Of a stretch of 64,000 nucleotides of DNA, positions 1 through 8,239 are shown piece by piece. Location: positions 310,001-374,000 of the forward strand of contig NZ_JBHRZM010000009.1 of NCBI RefSeq assembly GCF_042649585.1. Reading direction: 5' to 3'. Under the pieces are notes generated by a model that did no database searches, was not told the origin of the DNA, and saw only the letters and a program-made list of their open reading frames with translations. The DNA comes from Helicobacter_F equorum. Its GTDB lineage: Bacteria > Campylobacterota > Campylobacteria > Campylobacterales > Helicobacteraceae. The position numbers and the translations under genes are program-made. Positions within the stretch are counted from its first letter, which is position 1, and each line of letters starts with the position of its first letter.

Positions 1-570
1 GGTGAGATCCATGCCCTGCCGTAGTTGAATCTTAACCGATGCGGTGGGTGGAATGTTTTGCTTGCTAAATACGGACTTTTCTGCTGGAGCAATAAGGACA
101 CTCGCGCTCTCAATAGCCGTAATGCTTTCGATAGTTTTTGTGAGTTCGCCCTCTACAGCAAGTTGGTATTTTGTTTGTTCCCTAAAGTCTGTATCACCAA
201 GATTCTGATTTTCGATAAAGTCGCTAAACCCTATTTTTTTCCCTTGTTTTGGGATCCCTAAAGAGGCGAGGTTAATGCGTTGCTCATAGACCTTGTCGCT
301 AGGGATAAGGATTGTATTATCTGTAGGAATTTTATATGGAATCTTGTTTTGTTGGAGGTTTTGTAAAATAAGCGCACTATCTGCAGGATCCACACCATTA
401 AATAGCACAGAATAGCCTTCATATTCATTTTTTGAATCCACTCTAAAAAGCACAAGATAGGTAACAAATGATATGAGAATAACAATCGTAGCAAGAATAA
501 TAATGCGCTGTTTTTTGTTAATACGCCCAAGTATTTTTGAAACTTGTTCTAAAATTAACTGCAGATTCAA
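1..570 (-). CDS. fliF: FliF, flagellar MS-ring protein (N-terminal 190 residues, runs off the window)
   Basis: FliF forms the membrane-supramembrane ring on which the flagellar export gate and rotor are built. The minus-strand frame from 570 to 1 is open throughout. It begins at a TTG codon (568-570) placed 6 nt after AGGAG (577-581 read on the minus strand), so a search restricted to ATG would miss it. The protein starts MNLQLILEQVSKILGR, has one hydrophobic membrane segment at about residues 23-43, then FRVDSKNEYEGYSVLF and the GVDPADSALILQNLQ stretch typical of the ring-building domain, and continues with TKTIESITAIESASVLI. The C-terminal FliG-binding part is outside the window. hisC ends 19 nt upstream in the same direction, an arrangement also known in Campylobacter. 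Identity is firm; the TTG start is inferred from the ribosome site and lack of an upstream alternative. Confidence 0.93.
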   Translation of the reverse strand, partial: MNLQLILEQVSKILGRINKKQRIIILATIVILISFVTYLVLFRVDSKNEYEGYSVLFNGVDPADSALILQNLQQNKIPYKIPTDNTILIPSDKVYEQRINLASLGIPKQGKKIGFSDFIENQNLGDTDFREQTKYQLAVEGELTKTIESITAIESASVLIAPAEKSVFSKQNIPPTASVKIQLRQGMDLT

Positions 571-589
571 ATGATTCTCCTAATTTTTG

Positions 590-1681
590 TCACTGCTCTA
601 GATATTGTTGTATAAACGCAAGCACACGCGTATTTTGCTCTTTTGTGCCAATAGTGATTCTAAAAGCATTAAGTCCGTAACTAGTTAGATCGCGCACAAT
701 AATCCCACGCTCCAAAAGCCATTGGCAACATTTGCTACTTTGAATTTTGTCGCTGTGATAGGTAATAAAATTTGTATACGAAGGGATATACCTAATAGCG
801 TGATCTTTTGCAAACTCTTCATAGCGTGCCATTTCCTCGAAATTTTTCTGTATGCAAGAGTGGATAAAATCTTGATCTCTAAGGGCTTGGATTGCTACTT
901 GCAAACTTAGTGTTGTAATATTAAATGGTGGTCGCACTTTATGTAAGGCGGTAGTAATATCTTTTTGTGCTATACCATATCCTACACGCATGCCACCCAA
1001 TCCATAGGCTTTGGAAAAAGTCCCTAGATAAATGACATTTGGGTATGTAGCAATAAAATGTGATGGATTAATGCTTCTGGCACTATCTTTGTAGGTGGCA
1101 TATTCTTGATATGCTCCGTCGATGACTACAAGTGTATCAGGGCTGATTTGCGCGATAAAATCCTCTATTTGCTTAGATTCTAGACATTCTCCTAGTGGAT
1201 TGTTAGGCACACACAAAAAGATAATATCTGGCTTATGTGTTTGGTAGGATTCTAAAAATTGTGCAAGATTATGAGCATTATCAGGTGTTTTGATGACTTC
1301 TGCACCATAAAGCTTGGCATAGATTCCATACATTGCAAAGGTTACTCCTGCATGCAAGATTTTAAGCCCTTCTTTATATAGTGCGTGGATACAAAATTCA
1401 ATAATCTGATCGCTCCCAGATCCGATAATGATATTTTGAGAATCTACACCATAATGCGTAGCTAAGCCATCTTTTAACTCATAATATGAATCATCAGGGT
1501 AAAGACTCATAGTCTCAAGTTGTATGGATTGTAAGACTTTTGGGGAAGTGCCATATGGATTTTCATTACTTGCAAGTTTGATAATATCTTCACGCTTTAT
1601 GCCATATTCACGCACCACTAATTCTATAGGTTTTCCAGCTTCATAAGGGGTGATATGTTGCAATACGCGATTAAAGTGCAT
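590..1681 (-). CDS. hisC: Histidinol-phosphate aminotransferase
   Basis: A PLP-dependent class I/II aminotransferase that converts imidazole acetol phosphate and glutamate to histidinol phosphate in histidine synthesis; in some bacteria it also serves aromatic amino acids. At 363 residues it has the usual HisC length. The N-terminus carries the family stretch LASNENPYG, and the PLP lysine lies in FSKAYGLGGMRVGYG near residue 225, with the phosphate-binding region FRITIGT close to the C-terminus. The ATG at 1681 follows AAGGATG. fliF follows 19 nt downstream, so the two probably share a transcript. The region 1682-1836 separates it from a divergent mutase gene and should hold both promoters. 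No other his genes are in the window. Confidence 0.95.
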   Translation of the reverse strand: MHFNRVLQHITPYEAGKPIELVVREYGIKREDIIKLASNENPYGTSPKVLQSIQLETMSLYPDDSYYELKDGLATHYGVDSQNIIIGSGSDQIIEFCIHALYKEGLKILHAGVTFAMYGIYAKLYGAEVIKTPDNAHNLAQFLESYQTHKPDIIFLCVPNNPLGECLESKQIEDFIAQISPDTLVVIDGAYQEYATYKDSARSINPSHFIATYPNVIYLGTFSKAYGLGGMRVGYGIAQKDITTALHKVRPPFNITTLSLQVAIQALRDQDFIHSCIQKNFEEMARYEEFAKDHAIRYIPSYTNFITYHSDKIQSSKCCQWLLERGIIVRDLTSYGLNAFRITIGTKEQNTRVLAFIQQYLEQ

Positions 1682-1836
1682 AATACATCCTTGTGACTAT
1701 AAATCTAGAATTTGAGTTGCTTTTTTAAGGTGGTTTCAAAAATTCTGTGCCAAAACTTTTAAATTGTATCGCATTTCTGCTAAAGTTTTTGTAAAATTTT
1801 TAGCAAAATTCTTTAGTGCGATAAAGGAGTGTAGTT

Positions 1837-3240
1837 ATGAGTTCAAATGGACGAGAGAAAATATTTAGAGAATACGATATACGCGGTATTTTTGATAAAG
1901 ATCTTACACAAGATGTGGTATTTAATATCGGTAGGCTTTTGGGAGAGAGACTTAAAAAGCTTGGAGAAAGCAGTGTGAGTATTGGCATTGATGCACGCAC
2001 ACATTCACCCATTCTTTTTGGGTGGCTAAAAAGTGGTTTTGAAAATGCCCATATTGCAGTGTATGATTTGGGGCTTATTCCTACTCCTGTGGCATATTTT
2101 ACTACATATAATGCCATAAATGGCGTGCAGTGTAGAAATTCTGTGATGATTACAGGTTCGCATAATCCCCCACAATACAATGGTTTTAAAATAACTTTGC
2201 AAAATGCACCATTTTATGGTGAGGCGATTAAAGAGCTTGGAGAGGAACTTATAGCACAGCTTGATACGCACCCATATCTACTTTCTACTGAATCTTGTGA
2301 AAAGCTCCCAGCACTAGATTCTTATATTGCATTTTTGAGTGAGCAATTTGCTCATCTAGCGCATTTTCCTTATAAGGTTGCCATTGATTGTGGTAATGGC
2401 GTGGCAGGTGTGGCGATTAAGCAAGTGTTAGAGAATCTACATATTGATTATGAGGCGTTGTATTTTGAGCCAGATGGCACTTTTCCTAATCATCACCCAG
2501 ATCCAAGCGAGGAAGAGAATTTGCACGATCTTAAAGCCATTATGGCACAAAAACAAATCCCTATTGGTATTGCCTTTGATGGCGATGCGGATAGGTTGGC
2601 ACTCTTAAGCACAAACTATAGCTATAAGGGCGATGAGTTAGCCATACTCTTTGCACGTGAAATGGCAAGTCGTGGCATCAAACCTATTGTCATAGGCGAG
2701 GTAAAATGCTCGAGTATAATGTATGATGAAATCAACAAAATAGGTAAGGCAGTGATGTATAAAACTGGACACTCCAATCTCAAAGTAAAGCTCAAAGAAC
2801 TCAACGCTGATCTTGCTGCTGAAATGAGCGGACATATTTTTTTTAAAGAGCGGTATTTTGGGTATGATGATGCGATTTATTCGGCATTTAGGGCATTAGA
2901 ATTGTTTGTAAAATCCACACCACAAGAGATAGAATCTCAAATTGCAGCTTTACCAAAGATGTTTTCAACTCCAGAAGAAAAGATTCCCACCACAGAAGAG
3001 CAAAAATTTTCTCTTATTGCTAAGCTAACAACGTGTCTTTCTCACCCACCAGCAGACTTTCCAAAGATTTTAGATATTATTGATATTGATGGTTTGCGCG
3101 TGGTATTTGAGCATGGTTGGGGACTTTTGCGAGCAAGCAATACGACGCCAGTGCTTGTTAGTCGTTTTGAGGCAGATTCACAAGAGTATGCGATGTCGTA
3201 TAAACAAAAAATGCTTGAACTTCTCGCACAATGCCAGTAA
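1837..3240 (+). CDS. Phosphomannomutase/phosphoglucomutase
   Basis: An alpha-D-phosphohexomutase (ManB/AlgC type) that interconverts hexose 6-phosphates and 1-phosphates for sugar-nucleotide synthesis, hence for lipopolysaccharide and glycoproteins. The phosphoserine motif TGSHNP is present with the serine at residue 108; the metal-binding loop DGDADR is at 248-253; the sugar-binding loop is AEMSGHIFF; and the C-terminal phosphate-binding loop is RASNTTP. Length 467 is normal for the family. The start codon follows AAGGAG with good spacing. pyrC follows after 18 nt and waaA after that, so these three may be cotranscribed. This is distinct from glmM at 15636, the other mutase of the same superfamily in the window. 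Whether it prefers mannose or glucose phosphates cannot be read from sequence. Confidence 0.92.
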   Translation: MSSNGREKIFREYDIRGIFDKDLTQDVVFNIGRLLGERLKKLGESSVSIGIDARTHSPILFGWLKSGFENAHIAVYDLGLIPTPVAYFTTYNAINGVQCRNSVMITGSHNPPQYNGFKITLQNAPFYGEAIKELGEELIAQLDTHPYLLSTESCEKLPALDSYIAFLSEQFAHLAHFPYKVAIDCGNGVAGVAIKQVLENLHIDYEALYFEPDGTFPNHHPDPSEEENLHDLKAIMAQKQIPIGIAFDGDADRLALLSTNYSYKGDELAILFAREMASRGIKPIVIGEVKCSSIMYDEINKIGKAVMYKTGHSNLKVKLKELNADLAAEMSGHIFFKERYFGYDDAIYSAFRALELFVKSTPQEIESQIAALPKMFSTPEEKIPTTEEQKFSLIAKLTTCLSHPPADFPKILDIIDIDGLRVVFEHGWGLLRASNTTPVLVSRFEADSQEYAMSYKQKMLELLAQCQ

Positions 3241-3258
3241 CAATCTTTGGGGTGAGTG

Positions 3259-4344
3259 ATGAGTGCATTTTTTGAACGATTTTTTGGGGATTTTTTGCAA
3301 TCTAGAGAATATCAAGAGATCACACTTAGCAATCCGTTTGATATGCATTTGCATTTGCGACAGGGTGGAATGCTTGAATCTGTGTTGCCTTTTAGTGCTA
3401 GGGATTTTGCCCTTGGTGTGGTAATGCCAAACCTAAAACCCCCGATTATGACTACTGCTTTGGCGTTGCAATATCGCGATGAGATTATGCGCCTAAGTAA
3501 AGGCTTGGATTTTATACCTTTTATGACATTGTATTTACATGAGAATCTAGACAAAGAGGAATTGACACATGCCTACACACAAGGTATAAGAATCCTCAAA
3601 CTTTACCCAAAGGGAGCGACTACAGGCAGTGAAAATGGTGTGCGTGAAGTTGTAAGTGAGCGGATACTTGAGATTTTGCATATTGCGCAAGATTTGGGCT
3701 TTATGTTATCTATTCATGGCGAAAGTAATGGGTACTGTATGGATCGCGAATTTGAATTTTTGGAAGTGTATGAATTTCTTGCTCGCACATTTCCGCATTT
3801 AAAAATCATCATCGAGCATATGAGCGATAGGCGATCATTAGAGAGTTTGGAGCGATATGAGAATTTGTATGCCACGATAACCTTGCATCATATGTTGTTA
3901 AGCCTTGATGATGTGCTAGGGAATCTTATGCACCCAGATTTGTTTTGCAAACCCATGATAAAAACACCAAAAGATAGAGATTCGTTACTTGTATGTGCCT
4001 TAAGTGCTCACCCAAAAGTGAGCTTTGGTTCAGATTCTGCACCACATTTACAAAGCAAGAAATATTGTGCATCGGCTCCGGGTGGAATTTTTTCTGCACC
4101 AATTGCGCTTAGTATGTTGGCAAGTGTGTTTGCATATCATGAGAAATTAGAGAATCTTCAAGCGTTTGTGAGTGATAACGCATATAAAAATTATGGGCTA
4201 GATTCTGTATTGGGTGATACGCACAAGGTTATCAAGCTTTGGGCACAATCTTGGGAGATACCACAAAGTATAGCGTGCGAAGATAGTGCAATTTCTGTGC
4301 TTTTTGGCGGAAAACAATGTGTCTTTGGACGCACTAGTAAATAA
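3259..4344 (+). CDS. pyrC: Dihydroorotase
   Basis: A zinc amidohydrolase that cyclises carbamoyl-aspartate to dihydroorotate in pyrimidine synthesis. The N-terminal metal site is seen in NPFDMHLHLRQG, followed by VVMPNLKPP; the carbamylated lysine lies in ILKLYPKGATT; later histidines occur in LSIHGES and IIEHMSDR; and the catalytic aspartate is in SFGSDSAPH. This is the class II (E. coli-like) dihydroorotase of about 350 residues. An in-frame GTG at 3256 is directly upstream of the chosen ATG at 3259; the GGGGTGA ribosome site fits the ATG better, but the difference is one residue. It lies 18 nt after the mutase gene and 15 nt before waaA. Confidence 0.94.
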   Translation: MSAFFERFFGDFLQSREYQEITLSNPFDMHLHLRQGGMLESVLPFSARDFALGVVMPNLKPPIMTTALALQYRDEIMRLSKGLDFIPFMTLYLHENLDKEELTHAYTQGIRILKLYPKGATTGSENGVREVVSERILEILHIAQDLGFMLSIHGESNGYCMDREFEFLEVYEFLARTFPHLKIIIEHMSDRRSLESLERYENLYATITLHHMLLSLDDVLGNLMHPDLFCKPMIKTPKDRDSLLVCALSAHPKVSFGSDSAPHLQSKKYCASAPGGIFSAPIALSMLASVFAYHEKLENLQAFVSDNAYKNYGLDSVLGDTHKVIKLWAQSWEIPQSIACEDSAISVLFGGKQCVFGRTSK

Positions 4345-4359
4345 ATATCAAGGAAAAAT

Positions 4360-5574
4360 GTGAAAAAATCGCTATATTATGCTCATTTTCCATATGTGTA
4401 TATGGTGCTTTGTATTATCGTGTATATCGTGTGTTTGCCACTTTTGGTAGCTAGTGTGTTGCGCAAAAAACATAAAGATTCATTACCCCAGAGGTTTTTT
4501 GGTGTGCATTTTAAGTTACCTTTTAAACCCCAGTATTGGTTTCATGCATGCTCTTTTGGAGAAGTGAAATCGCTAGAGCCTATCATCACGGCTTTGTTGA
4601 AGGATTCTCGTCAGCCGCTTGTATTGATTACTACTATTACACACACAGGCTATGCAGAAGCAAACAGGCTTTTTAAGTCTAAATTTCCTACACAAGTGTG
4701 CGTGAAGTTTCTACCATTTGAGATTTTTTTGCCACTTTGGCGTGGAAAACTTAAGCAGCTAAAAAGTCTTGTTGTCATGGAAGCAGAATTATGGAAAATG
4801 CTTTTTTTTATCGCAAAATCTAGGCGCGCTAAGACTTTTTTGCTAAATGCCAGAATCTCGGATAAATCGCACAAAAATTATGAACGCCTCAAGGGATTTT
4901 ATAAGGGTATTTTTGAAAATATTGATGTGGTGCTTGCCCAAGGTCAAAAAGATAAAAAGCGCCTGCAGGCTATCGGTGCGCGTAATGTCAGTGTATTTGG
5001 GAATCTAAAAATGCTTAATCTCCCAAAAGTAAGCAAAGTTTATCACAAAATCGCACCGCTTACCATACTTGGGGCTAGCACACATAAGGGTGAAGAAGAA
5101 ATTATTATACGAAGTTTTTTGGACTTTAAAAGGCAGTATCCAAACGCGCAATGTATTCTTGCCCCAAGGCATCCAGAGAGATTTCAATCTGTGTGTGAAA
5201 TGCTAGATAAAATAGGGCTTACTTATGAGAGATTAAGTGTGCTTGGTAGCGAGCTTAGAGGAGACATTATTGTGGTAGATATGCTAGGGGAGCTTGTGAA
5301 TCTCTATGCTGTAAGCGATATTGTCGTGCTTGGTGGATCATTTGTGCCAAAGGTGGGTGGACATAATCCGCTAGAGCCAGCATTTTTTCAGACAAGACTT
5401 ATTAGCGGTGTGCATGTCTTTAACCAACAAGCCCTTTTTGCGTGTGTGCAAAATGTCAAACTTATAGAATCTACAGAACTTACCCAAACGCTTTTGGAGT
5501 ATGAAAATTTGGATCCAGCGCATGTAGATTTTAGGGTAAATGCCCTTGAGGAAATTATAACACTCATTAAATAG
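4360..5574 (+). CDS. waaA: 3-deoxy-D-manno-octulosonic acid (Kdo) transferase
   Basis: A membrane-anchored GT30 glycosyltransferase that attaches Kdo to lipid IVA, the first inner-core step of lipopolysaccharide. It starts at GTG (4360) 5 nt after AGGA; the ATG at 4358 is followed directly by a stop and cannot be used. A single N-terminal membrane segment (about residues 12-32) precedes the FHACSFGEVKSLEP motif. The C-terminal half holds LGASTHKGEEE, APRHPER and LGGSFVPKVGGHNPLEPA, the Kdo-CMP-binding signature. Length 404 is typical. A 105-120 nt gap separates it from the phase-variable glycosylation island downstream; no terminator was recognised there. Confidence 0.95.
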   Translation: MKKSLYYAHFPYVYMVLCIIVYIVCLPLLVASVLRKKHKDSLPQRFFGVHFKLPFKPQYWFHACSFGEVKSLEPIITALLKDSRQPLVLITTITHTGYAEANRLFKSKFPTQVCVKFLPFEIFLPLWRGKLKQLKSLVVMEAELWKMLFFIAKSRRAKTFLLNARISDKSHKNYERLKGFYKGIFENIDVVLAQGQKDKKRLQAIGARNVSVFGNLKMLNLPKVSKVYHKIAPLTILGASTHKGEEEIIIRSFLDFKRQYPNAQCILAPRHPERFQSVCEMLDKIGLTYERLSVLGSELRGDIIVVDMLGELVNLYAVSDIVVLGGSFVPKVGGHNPLEPAFFQTRLISGVHVFNQQALFACVQNVKLIESTELTQTLLEYENLDPAHVDFRVNALEEIITLIK

Positions 5575-5694
5575 AGTGTTTGTTCCAAGGTTTTTTCGCA
5601 TATGAGAATTATACACAAAAGCACAGAGTAAATATTAAATATAGCCTAAGAGATTTTTGGCTAGACTTCAGAAATTTTTTTGAAATGGATGTGT

Positions 5695-6580
5695 ATGTTA
5701 GGAGATTTAGTAAAGATCGCGCGTCCTTACCAATGGACAAAAAATCTTTTTATTTTTGTGCCTTTGTTTTTTGCATTTAATATTTATGGTATATGGGGGA
5801 TTGATTATCGCGTAGCCGTGGGTGTGTTTGTAGGTTTTAGTCTTGTGTGCAGTGGGATATATTGTCTTAATGATGTAATCGATAGGGATTATGATAGGTT
5901 GCATCCTGCAAAACAAAACCGACCTATCGCAAGTGGTAGAGTAAGTGTAGCAGTAGGTTTTGTGTTTGTGTGTATTTTAATGTTCGGGGGGGGGGGCATT
6001 GTTAATGAGCCTTTCTCCTCATGGGGTTTTTATTCCTGTTGTCTTATATGTAATTATTAATACCCTTTATTCTCTTTGGCTTAAAAATATTGCTATTATT
6101 GATGTTTTTGTGATTGCATGTGGATTTGTATTACGATTATGGGTAGGTGCGATTTGTTTTGATATACCTCTATCACATTGGATCGTGATTGTTACATTTC
6201 TTTTGGCACTTTTCTTGGCTTTAGCTAAACGACGCGATGATTGTATTTTGCTTGAAAGAAGTGGATACAAAATGCGTCAAAATATAGAATCCTATAATCG
6301 TGTGTTTCTTGATGTAGCAATGAGTGTGTCAGCTTCTATTGTGATGGTGGCATATATTTTTTATAGTATTGATGAAGAAGTTATACAGAGATTTGGCACT
6401 GATAAGTTGTATTTCACTTCCATTTTTGTCCTACTTGGAATCTTTCGTTATTTACAAATTACTTTTGTCTATAAACGTAGTTCAAGTCCATCCAAGATTC
6501 TCCTCAAAGATAGATTCTTGCAAATTAGTATTTTGGCTTGGCTTATATGTTTTGTCGGACTCGTGTATTTTAAAGTATAA
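5695..6580 (+). CDS. UbiA-family prenyltransferase of decaprenyl-phosphate phosphoribosyltransferase type, phase OFF
   Basis: Relatives move 5-phosphoribosyl from PRPP onto a polyprenyl phosphate in the membrane, the first step towards polyprenyl-phosphate-arabinose. The N-terminal half has RPYQWTKN, then NDVIDRDYDRLHPAKQNRPIASG, which is the PRPP/Mg-binding aspartate-rich motif of this subgroup. The C-terminal half has YSLWLKNIAIIDVFVIACG and FLALAKRRDD. The halves are in different frames, joined at a G11 run (5986-5996); a G10 run would read through as LMFGGGALLMSL and give one roughly 295-residue polytopic protein. As sequenced, translation ends 65 nt after the tract. The start is uncertain: ATG 5695 suits homologues, while TTG 5680 and ATG 5689 are also in frame, and no strong ribosome site is seen. 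First gene of the island. Confidence 0.8.
5986..5996 (+). repeat. G11 phase-variation tract in the UbiA-type gene
   Basis: Eleven consecutive G residues inside the coding region. The upstream frame is continued only if the tract is 10 (or 13) long, so this read represents the OFF state. Confidence 0.9.
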
Positions 6581-6589
6581 AGGAGTGTT

Positions 6590-8236
6590 ATGAGAGGGAT
6601 TAATGGAGTTTTTTGGATAATTAGCACATGTGTTTTTGGGGTTTTTGCCTATATTAACTGGCGTTATTTAGATGTGCAGTTTTTGGAATATACGAGAGGT
6701 GATGAGTTCCCTCAGTTTTTGCAATTACAAAAAATGTATGAGGGGATGCTAGAATTTGATATAAAAAAATTTTTTGCTTTTGAATTTTATAATTATGGTT
6801 TTTTATGGTATGTATGTAATCTCCTTATAGTCTTACCTTTTAAGGTGTATCCAAATTATGAAATGGCTATTTATATGCCTAGAATGCTTAATGCATTATT
6901 TGCTATCGCTTTGCTTGGGGTGATATATAAAATTGCGAAATTATATGTAAGTTCAAGGATTGCACTTCTTTTTTGTATTTTTACTATCACTATGCCAGGT
7001 TTTTGGAAGGTTGGCTATCTTTTTAAGCCAGATCTTTTCCAGGCTCTCTTGCTTTTGTGTTGTGTATATTATCTATGTAAGGATAATTTTCATTTTGGTA
7101 AATTTTATTATTATGGCATTATATTTTTTGGACTTGCTCTTGGTGCAGCAAAGTTTCAAGCTATTATGTTTTTGCCACTACTTTATAGTTATATTTTTTA
7201 TATTTTTATTAGTAATCCGAATATGCACTCACTCATACATGTTGTCAAAAAGGTTACAATAGCTACATTGAGTATTTTTGCGCTTTGGATTCTTACAAAT
7301 CCTTATCTTATGCACCCTAGAGGTTTTTTAGCGTGGCTTGATATGTTTAAAGGGAATATGAATAGTAATGCTACTAATCATGGTTCCTATGTCGATGTAA
7401 GCATCATGCACAAGCTATTTCAGGTTGTAGATTTTTATTATTTTGAGCTTATAGTCTTTGTTTGTTTAGTATTTGTTTGTATCGCGTTAGCTATTCTGGC
7501 TTGTAGGATGTTTTTTGCACGCGCACATACATTTCAAAAATATTATAAGTTTATTCCTGTTGCCGTTGGTTTTAGTGTTTCGATGCTTTATTTGTTATTG
7601 CAAGTTAATAAAGCTTGGGAAACATATTATTTTAGTTCAATATGTTTAGGGATTTTACTTTTTATTCCTTTTGTGCTTGTTATTAATGAAAGATTTGATC
7701 GCATGAAGTTAATGCTCGGGGGGGGGGCATTTAGTATGCTCATAATTTTAGAAATATTTGGTGGTTTTTACAATCATGCTTATCAACAAGTTTTTAAGAA
7801 ATATCCCCGTGATCTTTCCACCATCAAAGAACAATCAGACAAGCTAGTTGCACTTTTAAATCCTTATTTCAAGGATATGCATCCACCATTCACGCTTCTT
7901 ATTGACACACCGCTTGCTTATTTGCAGTTTGGTTTAGAACCCAAAAATATTTATAGGATCTATGGTCATCTAAGTCCTGAGGGCTTTGTGTATGAAGAAT
8001 GGAATAAGAAACCCCATACCTTTTCCTTTGTACCAAAGGATTTTATTATTTTACGCAAAGATTCTGTATTCTTTAACTCATTAAAAAGACCCAGCGTTAT
8101 AAGTCAAAATCTTGCACATTCTTTACAAACCTTGCAGGAATTACAAGATGGTGTGTGGCCATATATAAAAATCATTGATACGCAAGACTTTGTGGTATTT
8201 CAGAATCTTAATACAACCCATAATGACAAGGAGTAG
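6590..8236 (+). CDS. Membrane glycosyltransferase, GT39/ArnT-like (GT-C fold), phase ON
   Basis: A polytopic protein of 548 residues with about ten hydrophobic segments in the first 400 residues and a soluble C-terminal region. The first loop holds an acidic motif, TRGDEFPQF (about residues 34-42), the place where GT-C enzymes of the PMT/ArnT group keep a catalytic aspartate. Such enzymes take a sugar from a polyprenyl phosphate on the outer face of the inner membrane and place it on lipid A, glycan or protein. A G10 tract (7718-7727) encodes LGGG between membrane segments and is in frame, so the gene is ON. ATG at 6590 follows AAGGAG, 10 nt after the prenyltransferase stop. Acceptor and donor sugar are not known; a pentose donor is suggested by the neighbouring prenyltransferase. 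Confidence 0.7.
   Translation: MRGINGVFWIISTCVFGVFAYINWRYLDVQFLEYTRGDEFPQFLQLQKMYEGMLEFDIKKFFAFEFYNYGFLWYVCNLLIVLPFKVYPNYEMAIYMPRMLNALFAIALLGVIYKIAKLYVSSRIALLFCIFTITMPGFWKVGYLFKPDLFQALLLLCCVYYLCKDNFHFGKFYYYGIIFFGLALGAAKFQAIMFLPLLYSYIFYIFISNPNMHSLIHVVKKVTIATLSIFALWILTNPYLMHPRGFLAWLDMFKGNMNSNATNHGSYVDVSIMHKLFQVVDFYYFELIVFVCLVFVCIALAILACRMFFARAHTFQKYYKFIPVAVGFSVSMLYLLLQVNKAWETYYFSSICLGILLFIPFVLVINERFDRMKLMLGGGAFSMLIILEIFGGFYNHAYQQVFKKYPRDLSTIKEQSDKLVALLNPYFKDMHPPFTLLIDTPLAYLQFGLEPKNIYRIYGHLSPEGFVYEEWNKKPHTFSFVPKDFIILRKDSVFFNSLKRPSVISQNLAHSLQTLQELQDGVWPYIKIIDTQDFVVFQNLNTTHNDKE
7718..7727 (+). repeat. G10 phase-variation tract in the GT39-like gene
   Basis: Ten consecutive G residues coding for a Gly-Gly-Gly stretch; the reading frame is intact at this length (ON state). 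Confidence 0.9.
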
Positions 8237-8239
8237 GAT

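Noticed and set aside
258..530. A 90-codon minus-strand open frame with hydrophobic content
   Set aside because: It is an out-of-frame reading of fliF; the frame starting at TTG 570 encodes a clear FliF N-terminus over the same bases.
5580..5780. A 66-codon frame between waaA and the prenyltransferase
   Set aside because: It overlaps the start of the UbiA-type gene in another frame, has no ribosome site and no recognisable features.
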